In this document: in pieces, positions 15,720 to 26,200 of the stretch
Numbering within the stretch: position 1 is the stretch's first letter
Layout of the letters: every line of letters begins with the position of its first letter
Source of the DNA: Kaistella pullorum
GTDB lineage: Bacteria > Bacteroidota > Bacteroidia > Flavobacteriales > Weeksellaceae
Direction of reading: 5' to 3'
Assembly: GCF_014837035.1 (NCBI RefSeq)
Contig: NZ_JACSPS010000001.1
Span: 676,374 to 740,373 of the forward strand
DNA: 64,000 nt
Position numbers and translations under genes: made by a program
Notes under the pieces: model-generated
Told to the model about the DNA's origin: nothing
Databases searched by the model: none
What the model saw: the letters and a program-made list of their open reading frames with translations, nothing else

Positions 15720-17774
15720 ATGAATGCTCCAAAAGCAAAGAAAATAGATAAAATACTCACAACCCATGGCCATGAGCGGAATGACCCGTACTACTGGCTT
15801 AATGAACGCGAGAATGCGGAGGTGATAAAATATCTTGAGGAAGAAAATGCGTACTGTGACCACCAGATGCGCGATACCGAGGATTTGCAGGAACTTCTCT
15901 TTGAAGAGATGAAAGCAAGATATAAGGAAGATGACCAAAGTCTGCCTTACTTTTTCAATGAATACTGGTATATCGTACGGTACGAGATTGGAAAAGAATA
16001 TCCAATTTTCAGCCGAAAGTTTCAAACGCTCGACAACGAGGAAGAAATCTTGCTTGATGTGAATGTTTTAGCCATCGGGCAGCAGTATATGGAGGTGGCA
16101 AGTCTCGCAGTTTCGCCCAACAACAGGCTGATGAGCTATTCCTTCGACGACCTTGGCCGCCGCATCTATACAATCTGTTTCAAAAATTTGGAAACCGGAG
16201 AGAATTTTGAAGACAGAATCGAAAATACTACCGGAAAAGCTGTTTGGGCCGATGATAACGAACATGTTTTTTATATCCGGAAAGATGAAAGCCTGCGCGC
16301 ATTCCAGGTTTTCCGCCACCGCCTTGGGACGGATCCTGCCGAAGATGTGCTGATCTTTCATGAGGAAGATGAAACGTTCGATGTCAATGTATTCAAAACG
16401 AAGTCTTTAGAATATATTTTTATTTCCAGTTCAAGTTCGGTTTCAGATGAGATGTGTTTTATTCCGTCCGGCGATGTCTTTGCAGATTGGCAGATCATAC
16501 AGCCACGCACGGAGGATTTGGAATATTCCGTAGAACATTACAAAGATGAATTCTACATCATTACCAATGCCGATGATGCCACCAATTTTAAAATAGTAAA
16601 AACCAAGGTTTCTGATCCCGGAATTGAGTTTTGGGAAGATATCGTGCCGCACAGACCGGAAACTTTACTTGAAGGTTTTGAGATTTTCCGTGATTTTTTC
16701 GTGCTGGAAGAGAGAACCGAAGGTTTGCTGTACATCAAGATCATCGAGAATGAAACGGGAAATTCACATTACATTGAATTTAGTGAACCAACCTACACGG
16801 CGTTCATCGGCTTGAATTTAGAGTTCAAGACCGAAAAACTGGTATATGGCTATACTTCATTGACGCATCCGAATGCCGTGCTGCAATATGATATGCACAA
16901 CCGGACTACCGAAATATTGAAAGTGCATGAAGTACTAGGCGGAAATTTTTCAAAGGAAAATTATATTTCGGAAAGGATTTGGGCGCCGTCCCGCGATGGT
17001 GAAAACGAAATACCGATTTCGCTCGTGTATCATAAAACCACACAAAAATCAGCCGATACACCGCTATTGCTTTATGGTTATGGAAGTTATGGCCACACGG
17101 TAGATGCGGCTTTTTCTAATGTCAGGCTGTCTTTGCTCGACCGCGGATTTACCTACGCGATCGCGCACGTTCGCGGCGGTGAATATCTTGGCCGCGAATG
17201 GTACGAGGAGGGCAAAATGCTCAGCAAAAAGAATACATTCTACGATTTCATAGACGCTGCTAAATTTTTGATTTCAGAAAATTACACGTCCGAAAAACAT
17301 CTTTATGCAATGGGTGGCAGCGCCGGCGGTCTGCTTGTTGGTGCGGTAGTAAATGAAGAGCCTCAGCTTTTTAATGGTGTGGTAGCACAGGTTCCGTTTG
17401 TGGATGTGGTCACTACGATGCTCGATGATTCCATTCCGCTTACGACGGGCGAATATGATGAATGGGGAAATCCGCACGAGGAAGAATATTACCATTATAT
17501 GAAGTCTTACTCGCCATATGATAACATTAAAGCGACAGATTATCCGAATATGCTTATTACGACAGGTTTGCACGATTCTCAAGTCCAGTATTGGGAGCCT
17601 GCAAAATGGACCGCCAAACTGCGTGAAATGAAGACTGATGACAATCTACTCCTTTTAAAAACCGATATGAGCGCGGGGCACGGCGGGGCTTCCGGCAGAT
17701 TTGAATCACTTAAAGAAGATGCGCTGGAATATGCGTTCATCCTCAAATTAGAAAACAGAATTCATGGAAAATAA
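15720..17774 (+). CDS. Oligopeptidase B-like S9 serine peptidase
   Basis: A 684-residue prolyl-oligopeptidase-family enzyme. The first ~400 residues are the beta-propeller gate, beginning near the family motif DPYYWLNER; the C-terminal alpha/beta-hydrolase has the catalytic serine in GGSAGGLLVG, an aspartate after TGLHDSQVQYWEP and the histidine in SAGHGGASGR. Layout and length fit oligopeptidase B (S9A), which cuts short peptides after basic residues. No signal peptide is seen, so it is probably cytoplasmic or periplasmic by another route. Its last 11 bases overlap the next gene. Confidence 0.9.
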   Translation: MNAPKAKKIDKILTTHGHERNDPYYWLNERENAEVIKYLEEENAYCDHQMRDTEDLQELLFEEMKARYKEDDQSLPYFFNEYWYIVRYEIGKEYPIFSRKFQTLDNEEEILLDVNVLAIGQQYMEVASLAVSPNNRLMSYSFDDLGRRIYTICFKNLETGENFEDRIENTTGKAVWADDNEHVFYIRKDESLRAFQVFRHRLGTDPAEDVLIFHEEDETFDVNVFKTKSLEYIFISSSSSVSDEMCFIPSGDVFADWQIIQPRTEDLEYSVEHYKDEFYIITNADDATNFKIVKTKVSDPGIEFWEDIVPHRPETLLEGFEIFRDFFVLEERTEGLLYIKIIENETGNSHYIEFSEPTYTAFIGLNLEFKTEKLVYGYTSLTHPNAVLQYDMHNRTTEILKVHEVLGGNFSKENYISERIWAPSRDGENEIPISLVYHKTTQKSADTPLLLYGYGSYGHTVDAAFSNVRLSLLDRGFTYAIAHVRGGEYLGREWYEEGKMLSKKNTFYDFIDAAKFLISENYTSEKHLYAMGGSAGGLLVGAVVNEEPQLFNGVVAQVPFVDVVTTMLDDSIPLTTGEYDEWGNPHEEEYYHYMKSYSPYDNIKATDYPNMLITTGLHDSQVQYWEPAKWTAKLREMKTDDNLLLLKTDMSAGHGGASGRFESLKEDALEYAFILKLENRIHGK

Positions 17775-18138
17775 ATCAGACAGCGAACTTTGGGCAGAGG
17801 TAGAATCGTTTTTCCAGCGGAATTTCGATACTGATAAACATCCGCAGATCGACACGATACTTTTCCTGATCGGTGTTCAGGAACTTGGCAGCGGTCAGCA
17901 GAAATATACTAAAGATGATAAGCTGAATATTCTGCATATCGCGGTGTGTAGGCTATTGCAACCATTTGGGTATTATGCATTCTCACACTACGACGATGAT
18001 GGCTACCCGCATTTTACAGAACTCGAAAAACTGCCCGAACTGAAACCGAACGAGCAGCAAATCCTGATGAAAAAAGCGATTATCCAGTATTTTATTGACG
18101 AGAATCTGTTTGATTCAGAAGTTCCTCAAGCTGATTAA
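17764..18138 (+). CDS. Conserved hypothetical protein coupled to the oligopeptidase gene
   Basis: A 124-residue soluble, acidic protein with no signal or membrane segment. The segment DTILFLIGVQELGSGQQKYTKDDKLNILHIAVC looks like a compact helical core (quoted here in part: residues ~28-60), followed by FGYYAFSHYDDDGYPHF. I do not recognise a functional family. It overlaps the oligopeptidase stop by 11 bases in another frame, suggesting coupling, and its 3' end overlaps the converging SRPBCC gene by 47 bases. Confidence 0.7.
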   Translation: MENKSDSELWAEVESFFQRNFDTDKHPQIDTILFLIGVQELGSGQQKYTKDDKLNILHIAVCRLLQPFGYYAFSHYDDDGYPHFTELEKLPELKPNEQQILMKKAIIQYFIDENLFDSEVPQAD

Positions 18139-18595
18139 GCCCGGCTGTGAAACCTTGCTCAAAACCCATTTCCAGTAGCTGCGTCATCTCAGATGAGTCT
18201 GCAAAATGAATATTGATGGTAAGTTTTGTGCCTTCTTCTACGCCTGTAAACCCGAAAAGCCATTTCACTTCCGGCAGATTGTGATCGATCTCACCGTTTT
18301 GGTCCATAAAGTAATCTGTCCAGTCGAAACTTCTGTGCCAGTTGATTTCGTGGTAGTTGGCGCCGGCAAAATGCTTTTCTCCTTCCGGACCTACCATTGC
18401 ATAGATCCATTTTCCGCCTTCAGTGACATCTAAATTTGAGGTTTCACATTTCCAGGGTCTTGGTGCCCACCATTGATCCAAAAGTTCTGCACGCGTGAAA
18501 AATTTCCAGACGGTCGTCACATCCTGTGGAAAAACCTTCATTACAAAAACCTGCGCCGCATCGTAATCTCTGTTAAAAACCAATTCGTTTGTCAT
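18092..18595 (-). CDS. SRPBCC (AHSA1-like) domain protein
   Basis: A 167-residue START/SRPBCC protein of the activator-of-Hsp90-ATPase type. It opens with VFNRDYDAAQVFVMKVF, then FTRAELLDQWWAPRPW and GGKWIYAMVGPEG, and closes with LTINIHFADSSEMTQLLEMG and a long helix. Such proteins bind hydrophobic ligands in a deep pocket; the ligand is unknown. The ATG at 18595-18593 (MTNELVF) is preferred over one 18 bases upstream. It converges on and overlaps the preceding gene by 47 bases. Confidence 0.85.
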   Translation of the reverse strand: MTNELVFNRDYDAAQVFVMKVFPQDVTTVWKFFTRAELLDQWWAPRPWKCETSNLDVTEGGKWIYAMVGPEGEKHFAGANYHEINWHRSFDWTDYFMDQNGEIDHNLPEVKWLFGFTGVEEGTKLTINIHFADSSEMTQLLEMGFEQGFTAGLNQLEELLNQTDSRQ

Positions 18596-18781
18596 TATGT
18601 TATTTTTAAACAAATTTAGGTGAATAATCGTTAATGATATCGGTATGTCATTAATCTTTAATTTAAATGGAAATAGTTAAAAACACTGGTTTTAAGAATT
18701 TTTCCATACTATATTAATCATTTAGACGTTTATATATTCTTAAAATGACTAATTTTAACATTTGAAGATTAAAAGCTAAGG

Positions 18782-20329
18782 ATGAACAACAGATTTATTC
18801 CATTCATTTCGGTACTGATGACGATCTCTATGATAGTGTTCGTCACGCTGCAGCTATATTGGATCAAAGAACTTTACGCCGCACTGAACCAGGACTTTTC
18901 GAACAAAGTCTATGCTGCGATGGAGTCTGCGGCCACCAAAACGCAGCAGTTAGAAGTGGAGAAGTATTTGAATATAGACAACCGGAATTTTGCCAACAAC
19001 ATCATAGACAGTAGTAATCTCCCTACCCAAACTTATATTCAGCAAACGTCAGATTCTGCCAACCGCCGAACCATCACCTTTCAGAAAAGCATTGTAGAAA
19101 ACCAGAATTTTCCCATTTCGCCACTTGGTGACAGTCTTTTGCTGACCAAACTTTACACCGACGAAGGAATTTTAAAGATAAAAACCCAGGAAAACGCGGC
19201 CGAACCGCTGACTGCGCAGATGAGCCGGGATTTCAATAACAATACCTACGCGCTGCGCGAGTTTGCCAAACTGAATGCCAGCAACCTGCCTGTTGAAAGA
19301 CGTGTGAATGCTGCAATTCTTGATTCTGTATTGTCTAAAGAATTAAAGCTGAACGGATTGAACACAAAATTTGGTTTCGCAGTGATCGACAAGAGAAGCG
19401 CGATGACCAAAATAGTGAACGATACCTATTTGGAACAGAAAGATAAGAGCAACTATACCTATCCACTGTTTACCGACAGTAAAGACCGCACACTTTACAC
19501 CTTGGCACTGGTTTTCCCACGTAAAGATTATTCGCTGGCGAAGAACAACCTGCCGATGTTGCTTGGAACCTTCATGTCGCTGCTTACCATTCTCGGAATT
19601 TATATTATTTCGATCAATTACATGATGCGCCAAAAGAAGATTGCGGAAGTCAAGACAGATTTCATCAACAATATGTCGCACGAGTTCAAGACGCCGCTGG
19701 CAACCATTTCGGTAGCTACAGATTCTTTGGCTAATGACAAGATTGCGACAAATCCCGAAAAAGTCAAATATTATTCAGGACTAATCAAACAGGAAAACCT
19801 TCGGATGAAAAAGCAGGTGGAAAACGTGCTGAATATGTCTAAACTTGAGCGTAATGAAGTAAATCTCTTCCTTAAAGAAACAGATGTGCGCGCTTTAATA
19901 AAGGAACTGTCAGAATCTTTTGGTCTGATTGTCGCACAACGCAACGGAACCCTCACGCAGGAACTCCGTGCAGAGCGTTATGTTTTCAAAGTAGATGAAT
20001 TCCACCTTTCGAACGCGCTGATCAACCTCTTGGATAATGCCAACAAATATTCTCCTGACGCTCCGCAAATCAAAGTGAAGACCAGCAACGAAGGAAACTG
20101 GTACGTGGTAGAGATTTCAGACCAGGGAATGGGGATGGATATGGGTAACAAAACGCGGATCTTCGAAAAATTCTTCCGTGAAGAAACCGGTAATATCCAC
20201 AATGTGAAAGGTCAGGGCCTCGGTCTCTCTTATGTGAAGAAGATTATTGAGCTGCACAAAGGGCAAGTTTTGGTGGAGTCTCAAAAAGGTACAGGAAGTA
20301 CCTTCACCATCAAACTGCCGGTGGTGTAG
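18782..20329 (+). CDS. Membrane sensor histidine kinase
   Basis: A 515-residue kinase. One N-terminal helix (ISVLMTISMIVFVTLQLYWI), a ~240-residue periplasmic sensor domain, and a second helix (LLGTFMSLLTILGIYIISI) lead to the cytoplasmic part. The phospho-acceptor is H300 in NNMSHEFKTPLATI; the ATPase domain has LINLLDNANKYS (N box), SDQGMGMD (G1), FEKFFRE (F box) and GQGLGLSYVKK (G2). Its response-regulator gene lies 44 bases downstream. The architecture resembles the RprX kinase of Bacteroides; the signal is unknown. Confidence 0.93.
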   Translation: MNNRFIPFISVLMTISMIVFVTLQLYWIKELYAALNQDFSNKVYAAMESAATKTQQLEVEKYLNIDNRNFANNIIDSSNLPTQTYIQQTSDSANRRTITFQKSIVENQNFPISPLGDSLLLTKLYTDEGILKIKTQENAAEPLTAQMSRDFNNNTYALREFAKLNASNLPVERRVNAAILDSVLSKELKLNGLNTKFGFAVIDKRSAMTKIVNDTYLEQKDKSNYTYPLFTDSKDRTLYTLALVFPRKDYSLAKNNLPMLLGTFMSLLTILGIYIISINYMMRQKKIAEVKTDFINNMSHEFKTPLATISVATDSLANDKIATNPEKVKYYSGLIKQENLRMKKQVENVLNMSKLERNEVNLFLKETDVRALIKELSESFGLIVAQRNGTLTQELRAERYVFKVDEFHLSNALINLLDNANKYSPDAPQIKVKTSNEGNWYVVEISDQGMGMDMGNKTRIFEKFFREETGNIHNVKGQGLGLSYVKKIIELHKGQVLVESQKGTGSTFTIKLPVV

Positions 20330-20373
20330 AAGCTTATTTTTAAATTTTTAAGAACTAAAAAACAAATATTATT

Positions 20374-21060
20374 ATGAACAACAGGATTTTGTTGGTAGAA
20401 GATGACCAGAGTTTCGGCGCGGTTTTGAAAGATTATCTTACCATAAATAATTTTGAAGTAACACTGGCCACTGATGGTGAACAGGGACTGAAAGAGTTTA
20501 CCGAAAATGAATTCGATATCTGCATCTTTGATGTGATGATGCCGAAAAAAGATGGTTTCAGCCTTGCTGAAGATGTAAAACGTATTGATAAAAATACGCC
20601 TATCATTTTCCTTACCGCACGAAATATGCGGGAAGATATACTGAAAGGTTACCAGCTGGGCGCTGACGATTATATCACCAAGCCTTTCGATACAGAACTT
20701 TTGCTCTATAAGATAAAAGCCATTCTTCAGCGCAGCAGCGTTTCTGAGGATGAAGAACAGGAACAGTTCAAGATCAGCAATATCTTCTTTGATTCAATGC
20801 TGAGACAGTTGCGTGTAGGTGACAATGAATACAAACTTTCGCCGAAGGAAAATGAGCTGTTGAAACTGCTTTGTCTTCACCGCAATGATTTCATGCCTAG
20901 AGATTTAGCTTTGAGAAAAATCTGGAAGAAAGAGAATTATTTCACCGCAAGAAGTATGGATGTTTACATCGCAAAGCTTAGAAAACTGCTTAAAGATGAT
21001 CCGGGATTAGAGATCATCAACGTACATGGCGAAGGTTTCAGGCTTTTGGTAAAAAACTAA
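20374..21060 (+). CDS. OmpR-family response regulator
   Basis: A 228-residue regulator, partner of the kinase just upstream. The receiver domain has the acidic pair in LLVEDDQSF, the phosphorylated D53 in DICIFDVMMP and the lysine in DDYITKPF. The C-terminal winged helix (YKLSPKENELLKLL, RSMDVYIAKLRKLLKDD, INVHGEGFRLLV) binds DNA. It resembles RprY of Bacteroides and Porphyromonas, but the regulon here cannot be read. A strong terminator follows. Confidence 0.94.
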   Translation: MNNRILLVEDDQSFGAVLKDYLTINNFEVTLATDGEQGLKEFTENEFDICIFDVMMPKKDGFSLAEDVKRIDKNTPIIFLTARNMREDILKGYQLGADDYITKPFDTELLLYKIKAILQRSSVSEDEEQEQFKISNIFFDSMLRQLRVGDNEYKLSPKENELLKLLCLHRNDFMPRDLALRKIWKKENYFTARSMDVYIAKLRKLLKDDPGLEIINVHGEGFRLLVKN

Positions 21061-21078
21061 AACTTTTCTACATACAGA

Positions 21079-21105
21079 AAGCTCCGGAAAATCCGGAGCT
21101 TTTTT
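21079..21105 (+). terminator. Terminator after the two-component operon
   Basis: AAGCTCCGGA (21079-21088) pairs with TCCGGAGCTT (21092-21101), a 10-bp perfect stem, followed by a T-tract. Confidence 0.9.
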
Positions 21106-21120
21106 GATTTTGTTCGTTTA

Positions 21121-21642
21121 TTATTTCGCCTCTACACAGAAAACGCGGTACTGCACGGCCATCGCCGACTTGAAATGTGGTTTTATCTTCGAGAGGTCTG
21201 ACGCGGCGCTCTGCTTGCTGAGATAGCTGCCGGCCATCACTTTGTAATTTGGTCTTAGCGAAGCATCGATTTCCACTTTCATATTCGGGAACCGACGACG
21301 GAAGAACAACCCGACTTCCCGGGCTTCCTCATTGCTTTTTACCACGGCAAGCTGAATCTTATAGCCCATGATTCGTGGGTTTCTGCGGCAAATTTCCGCT
21401 TTGGATAGTTCTTTTTCCGGAGTAACCACTCGCACAGGTCGCGAGGGAGAATCTTCATCAGTCCGCCGAATGCCTGTTGCGCATTTTTCTTCCAGATTTT
21501 CAAGAAGTGCAGCCACATTTTTGTCCATGCTGGTGATAAGTGGCGTGCCGGAAATAGTGTCGTTTTTCGTAACCAGTTGCGCATGAGCGACATTTGAAAT
21601 CGAAAACAGAAGTATTGGGATTATTTTGAAAAATTGTTTCAT
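21121..21642 (-). CDS. Secreted SPOR-domain protein
   Basis: A 173-residue exported protein with signal peptide MKQFFKIIPILLFSISNVAHA. The C-terminal ~70 residues form a SPOR-like repeat: YKIQLAVVKSNEEAREVGLF, then MKVEIDASLRPNYKVMAGSY and a final beta strand. SPOR domains bind denuded peptidoglycan glycans, so it probably acts in the periplasm at the cell wall. The middle contains KCATGIRR and a proline/arginine-rich linker. It is monocistronic and diverges from actA. Confidence 0.8.
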   Translation of the reverse strand: MKQFFKIIPILLFSISNVAHAQLVTKNDTISGTPLITSMDKNVAALLENLEEKCATGIRRTDEDSPSRPVRVVTPEKELSKAEICRRNPRIMGYKIQLAVVKSNEEAREVGLFFRRRFPNMKVEIDASLRPNYKVMAGSYLSKQSAASDLSKIKPHFKSAMAVQYRVFCVEAK

Positions 21643-21769
21643 CCGTTAATTTTAAACAAAAATAGGACAATTAAAAATTATACCAATTTTTATTATTTAG
21701 AATTATTACAAATTACCTCGCTTCCGTGTTTGCAGGCGGCCGCGCCCGTTAATTTTCTGTTAAAAGTGC

Positions 21770-21777
21770 TATTTTTG
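21770..21777 (+). promoter_or_regulatory. -7 box before the ACIII operon
   Basis: TATTTTTG matches TAnnTTTG, leaving a leader of about 45 bases before actA. The -33 region (around 21747-21756) has only TTAATTTTC. Confidence 0.5.
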
Positions 21778-21826
21778 CCCAATTGAAAAGTAAACTCAAA
21801 TATTTTACTAACCCAATATTATATAA

Positions 21827-23188
21827 ATGATTAGTTGGAGAAAGCATTACAAGAAGGGTCTTATCGCAATAGGTTTATTGCTCGCGACCAGTGCTTCTGT
21901 TTACGCTCAGGGCGATGCCAAGAACGGTGAAAAGCTTTTTAAGGCAAACTGTACGGCATGTCACGCGTTGGATAAGCAGCTCATCGGGCCCGCGCTCGGT
22001 GGTGTGGTAGACCGATTGAAAACTGAACAGAATCTGGATACAGACTGGTTGCACAAGTGGATCAAGGATAACAAATCCCTTCGTGAGTCCGGTGATAAGT
22101 ACGCTCTAGAGGTTTACGAGAAGTTCAACAAGGTGGAAATGACGCCTTTCCCTAATCTATCGGATACAGATATTGACGATATTTTAGAGTATACGACGAA
22201 TCCACCCGTGCCAGAAGCTGCTGCACCAGCAGATGCAGCTACTGCAGCGCCATCGGCCGCAGATTTGGAAGCCTCTAAAACCGAGTCTCAAAACTCCAAG
22301 ATCATCCTGATTTCGATGGTTGCCATTGGCGCTTTGCTGCTTTGGCTTCTAGTGAAACTTAATCAGCTTGTAAAGCTTCAGCAGAGCGATGAACTTGCCG
22401 AGCAGCAGGTTAACCGCGCTGTTTCATGGGGTGAGCTATACCGTAAATACCACTATGTAGGTAAAGGTGTGCTTGCAGTTCTTGGGATTTTAGCAGCATA
22501 CGGAATCTGGAATTCCCTGATGTGGATTGGTGTCTATAAAGGTTACAAGCCTGAGCAACCAATCTATTTCTCCCACAAAATTCACGTGGGTGAAAACAAA
22601 ATCGATTGTCAGCTTTGTCACTCTTCTGCGAAGTATGGTAAGGTTTCCGAAATACCTTCAATGAACGTTTGTATGAACTGTCACCGTACAATTTCCGAGT
22701 ATAACGGTAAGTATATGGAGCCAGGTAAAGACAAAGCTTTCTACGACGGAGAAATCCAGAAAATCTATGCTGCTACTGGCTGGGATCCGGCAAAACAGCA
22801 GTACACGGGCAAAACACAGCCGGTGGAATGGGTGAGAATTCACAACATGCCTGATTTTGTATATTTCGATCACTCTCAGCACGTTGTGGCCGGTGAACAG
22901 GTAATCATCAATTCACACAACAAGAAAAATCCGAATGCTAAGATTGATGTAGTATGTAAGGCTTGCCACGGACAGGTAGATACAATGAACGTTGTACGTA
23001 TGGCTAACGATTTCACGATGGGTTGGTGTGTAGAATGCCACAGAACAACCGAAGTGGATATGAACAACGGCTATAATAAAGAGTACTTCAAAAATCTGCA
23101 TGACAAACTGAAAAAACAGTACGGTAATGAAACCAAAATTACTGTGGATGCGATTGGTGGTCTTGAATGTGGTAAATGTCATTATTAA
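21827..23188 (+). CDS. actA: Alternative Complex III subunit ActA, six-haem cytochrome c
   Basis: A 453-residue multihaem cytochrome of the quinol:electron-acceptor oxidoreductase ACIII. Residues ~10-28 are a signal peptide. A mono-haem class I domain has CTACH at 42-46. After an Ala/Pro-rich linker and membrane segment(s) (ILISMVAIGALLLWLLVKL and GVLAVLGILAAYGIW), a five-haem domain has CQLCH 261, CMNCH 282, CKACH 377, CVECH 401 and CGKCH 448, the last almost at the C-terminus. So a mono-haem domain is fused in front of the five-haem ActA core. First gene of actABCDEF. Confidence 0.93.
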   Translation: MISWRKHYKKGLIAIGLLLATSASVYAQGDAKNGEKLFKANCTACHALDKQLIGPALGGVVDRLKTEQNLDTDWLHKWIKDNKSLRESGDKYALEVYEKFNKVEMTPFPNLSDTDIDDILEYTTNPPVPEAAAPADAATAAPSAADLEASKTESQNSKIILISMVAIGALLLWLLVKLNQLVKLQQSDELAEQQVNRAVSWGELYRKYHYVGKGVLAVLGILAAYGIWNSLMWIGVYKGYKPEQPIYFSHKIHVGENKIDCQLCHSSAKYGKVSEIPSMNVCMNCHRTISEYNGKYMEPGKDKAFYDGEIQKIYAATGWDPAKQQYTGKTQPVEWVRIHNMPDFVYFDHSQHVVAGEQVIINSHNKKNPNAKIDVVCKACHGQVDTMNVVRMANDFTMGWCVECHRTTEVDMNNGYNKEYFKNLHDKLKKQYGNETKITVDAIGGLECGKCHY

Positions 23189-23209
23189 TAACAAAAATTA
23201 GAAGTATCA

Positions 23210-26200
23210 ATGGCTTCAAATAAAATACAATTCAGAAGTATTCAGGAACTGAAAGATCCAGGTTTAACGGCAAAGCTGGCTCAAAAAGAATTTCAGGAGG
23301 AAATTCCGGTGAATGACTTATTAGGAGGATCAAAAAGTGGCGGCTCAGGCTCATCACGTAGAGACTTCCTGAAGCTTTTAGGTTTTTCTACGGCAGCCGT
23401 GACGCTTGCAGCTTGTGAGGCGCCGGTTATCAAAACCATTCCGTACGTTGTAAAACCGCATGAGATCATTCCGGGGATTCCGAACTATTACGCAACTACT
23501 TATTTTGATGGGTTTGATTTTGCGAGTGTTTTGGTAAAAACAAGGGAAGGAAGACCTATCAAGATTGAACCGAATCCTGCAGCTGGTGAACTGGGCAAAA
23601 CCAATGCTCGTGCTCAGGCAGCTGTGCTTTCACTTTATGATAATGATAAGGTGAAGCAGCCAAAACTGAACGGCAAAGACGAAACTTTCGATAAAGTAGA
23701 TGACTATGTTATCAAAAGTTTGAACGAAGCACAGACCAATGGCCGCAGAATCGTGGTTCTGTCGCATTCTTTCGCTTCGCCAACATTCAAAAAGCTTTTC
23801 GCTGATTTTAAAACCAAATACCCAACCGCCGAGCTTGTAGCTTATGATGCCATTCCATGCACATCCGCACTGGATGCTGCTGAGGAAGTTTTCGGTCAGC
23901 GTGCACTGCCTGTGTACGATCTTTCTAGAACGCAGTTGGTGGTTTCTTTCCAGGCAGATTTCCTCGGAGAATACAACGGTGGATCACTGGAAGGCACTTA
24001 TGCTGCAGCTAGAGTTCCGGGACCAAACATGTTGCGACACATTCAGATAGAATCTAACATGTCACTTACCGGTGCGAATGCCGACAGCCGTATCAAACTG
24101 AAACCAAGCGCTGTAAACAAGGTGTTGGTAGAGGTTTACAACGGTCTGAATGGTGGTAATACCAGCAAAGAAGCCGGTGAGATCGTAAAAGAACTTCAGG
24201 CAAAAGGAAGCAACGCAGTTGTTTTCGCTGATGGTTCTAAAGGTGCGCATGTGTTGGCACATTTGATCAACCAAAAACTGGGTTCTACCGCATTTACGGG
24301 TAAGGCAAATTTCCTTAAAGAATTTGATGCTAAACGTTTCCAGGAGTTTGTTAGCTGGATGAATACTGGGCAGGTAGGTGTACTGATTGCGAACAACGTG
24401 AATCCGCTGTACTCAAATAACCGTTCAGAAGACTTCAAAAAAGCACTGGCACGCGTTCCGCATGTGATTGCCGTAGCTGATAAGAAAAACGAAATGTACA
24501 AAGCAGCGAAAGCTGTAATTCCGGTGGCAAACTGGTTGGAATCCTGGGGCGATATGGCACCACAAACTGGTGTTTATACGCTGATGCAGCCTACAATTCA
24601 GAAAATCTACAAATCAAGACAGATTGAAGAATCACTTTTGGTGTGGATGAACGGTAAGAACAATCCGGCAAATAACTATTATGACTATCTGAAAGCCAAT
24701 GCGGGTACAATGATTGGCGGTGCAACATTTAACAATGCACTGTATAATGGAGTAATGGCTGGCGGAAATACTGCAGGTCTTGCTTACGCCGGTGGAAATG
24801 CCGCACAGGCAGCAGCAGAGCTTGAAAGTATGAAAGCTTCTGACCTTGAACTTGTTCTTTACACAAAGACAGCAATGGGCGACGGAACGCAGGCCAACAA
24901 CCCTTGGCTTCAGGAACTTCCGGATCCAATCACCAGACTTTCATGGGATAATTACCTGACGGTTTCACCTAAAGATGCAGAACGTCTTGGTCTTGATAAC
25001 GACCTCAATGCTCGTATGCAGCTTAATGGTTCTATCGTGAACGTGACTGTGAACGGTGTTACTGTGAAAGATGTTCCGGTATTCATTCAGCCTGGTCAGG
25101 CAGAAGGTTCCGTAGGTCTTGCCTTAGGTTATGGTAAAAAAGACACGGGTAAAGTTGCCGAGACAGGTGTGAATGCTTTCCCACTTTTTGACGGATCAAA
25201 CTTTGCGCTTTCTAATGTAAAGCTTGAGAAGGTTAGCGGAATGCATGAGTTTGCAGGTATGCAGCTCCAAAATACCCTGATGGGCCGTTATGAAATTGCG
25301 AGAGAAGTTTCTCTGGACACTTTCCTCAATGTAAAATTTGACGACGAAAAATTAGGCTGGAACAAGCCTTTGGAATATCACACAATCGGAGGTGCACTTC
25401 CTTCCGGAAAAATTGACCTTTGGGATTCATTCGATGAAACTGACGGGCCACACTTCAATATGTCAGTTGACCTGAACTCATGTACAGGTTGCGGCGCGTG
25501 TATCATCGCTTGTCAGGCAGAAAACAACGTGCCTGTAGTAGGTAAGGAAGAGATCAGAATGTCGCGTGATATGTACTGGTTGAGAATCGACCGTTACTAT
25601 TCAACAGATGTTCCTGCAGATTACGATACGAACAAAGACCGCAAACTTTCTCAGGAAGAAGCGATCTCTGCCGACCTCAATGTACCTGGAATGTATGGAC
25701 ATTTCCTCGACAAGGAAAGCGGAATTTTGAATCACCCGGCGGACAATCCGGATGTGATCTTCCAGCCGGTAATGTGCCAGCACTGTAACCATGCACCATG
25801 TGAAACTGTTTGTCCGGTAGCTGCAACCTCTCACGGTAAGCAGGGCCAGAACCAAATGGCGTATAACAGATGTATCGGTACCAGATACTGCGCGAACAAC
25901 TGTCCTTATAAAGTGCGTCGTTTCAATTGGTTCACTTATAACCTGAATGATAAATTTGATTTTAATCAGAATAATGATCTAGGAAGAATGGTACTGAATC
26001 CTGACGTGGTAACCAGAACGCGTGGTGTGATGGAGAAATGCTCACTTTGTATCCAGATGACTCAGAAAACTATTCTTGAAGCTAAGAAAGAAGGTCGCAG
26101 AGTGAAAGACGGTGAGTTTACAACTGCATGTGTGAATGCCTGTTCTACCGGAGCACTTAAGTTTGGTGATATGAATGACAAGGATTCAAACATCCGTTCA

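Noticed and set aside
21721-21750. GC-rich string with GCGGCCGC upstream of actA
   Set aside because: It lacks the double-hairpin layout and spacer core of the element at 662-756, so it was not called a second copy.
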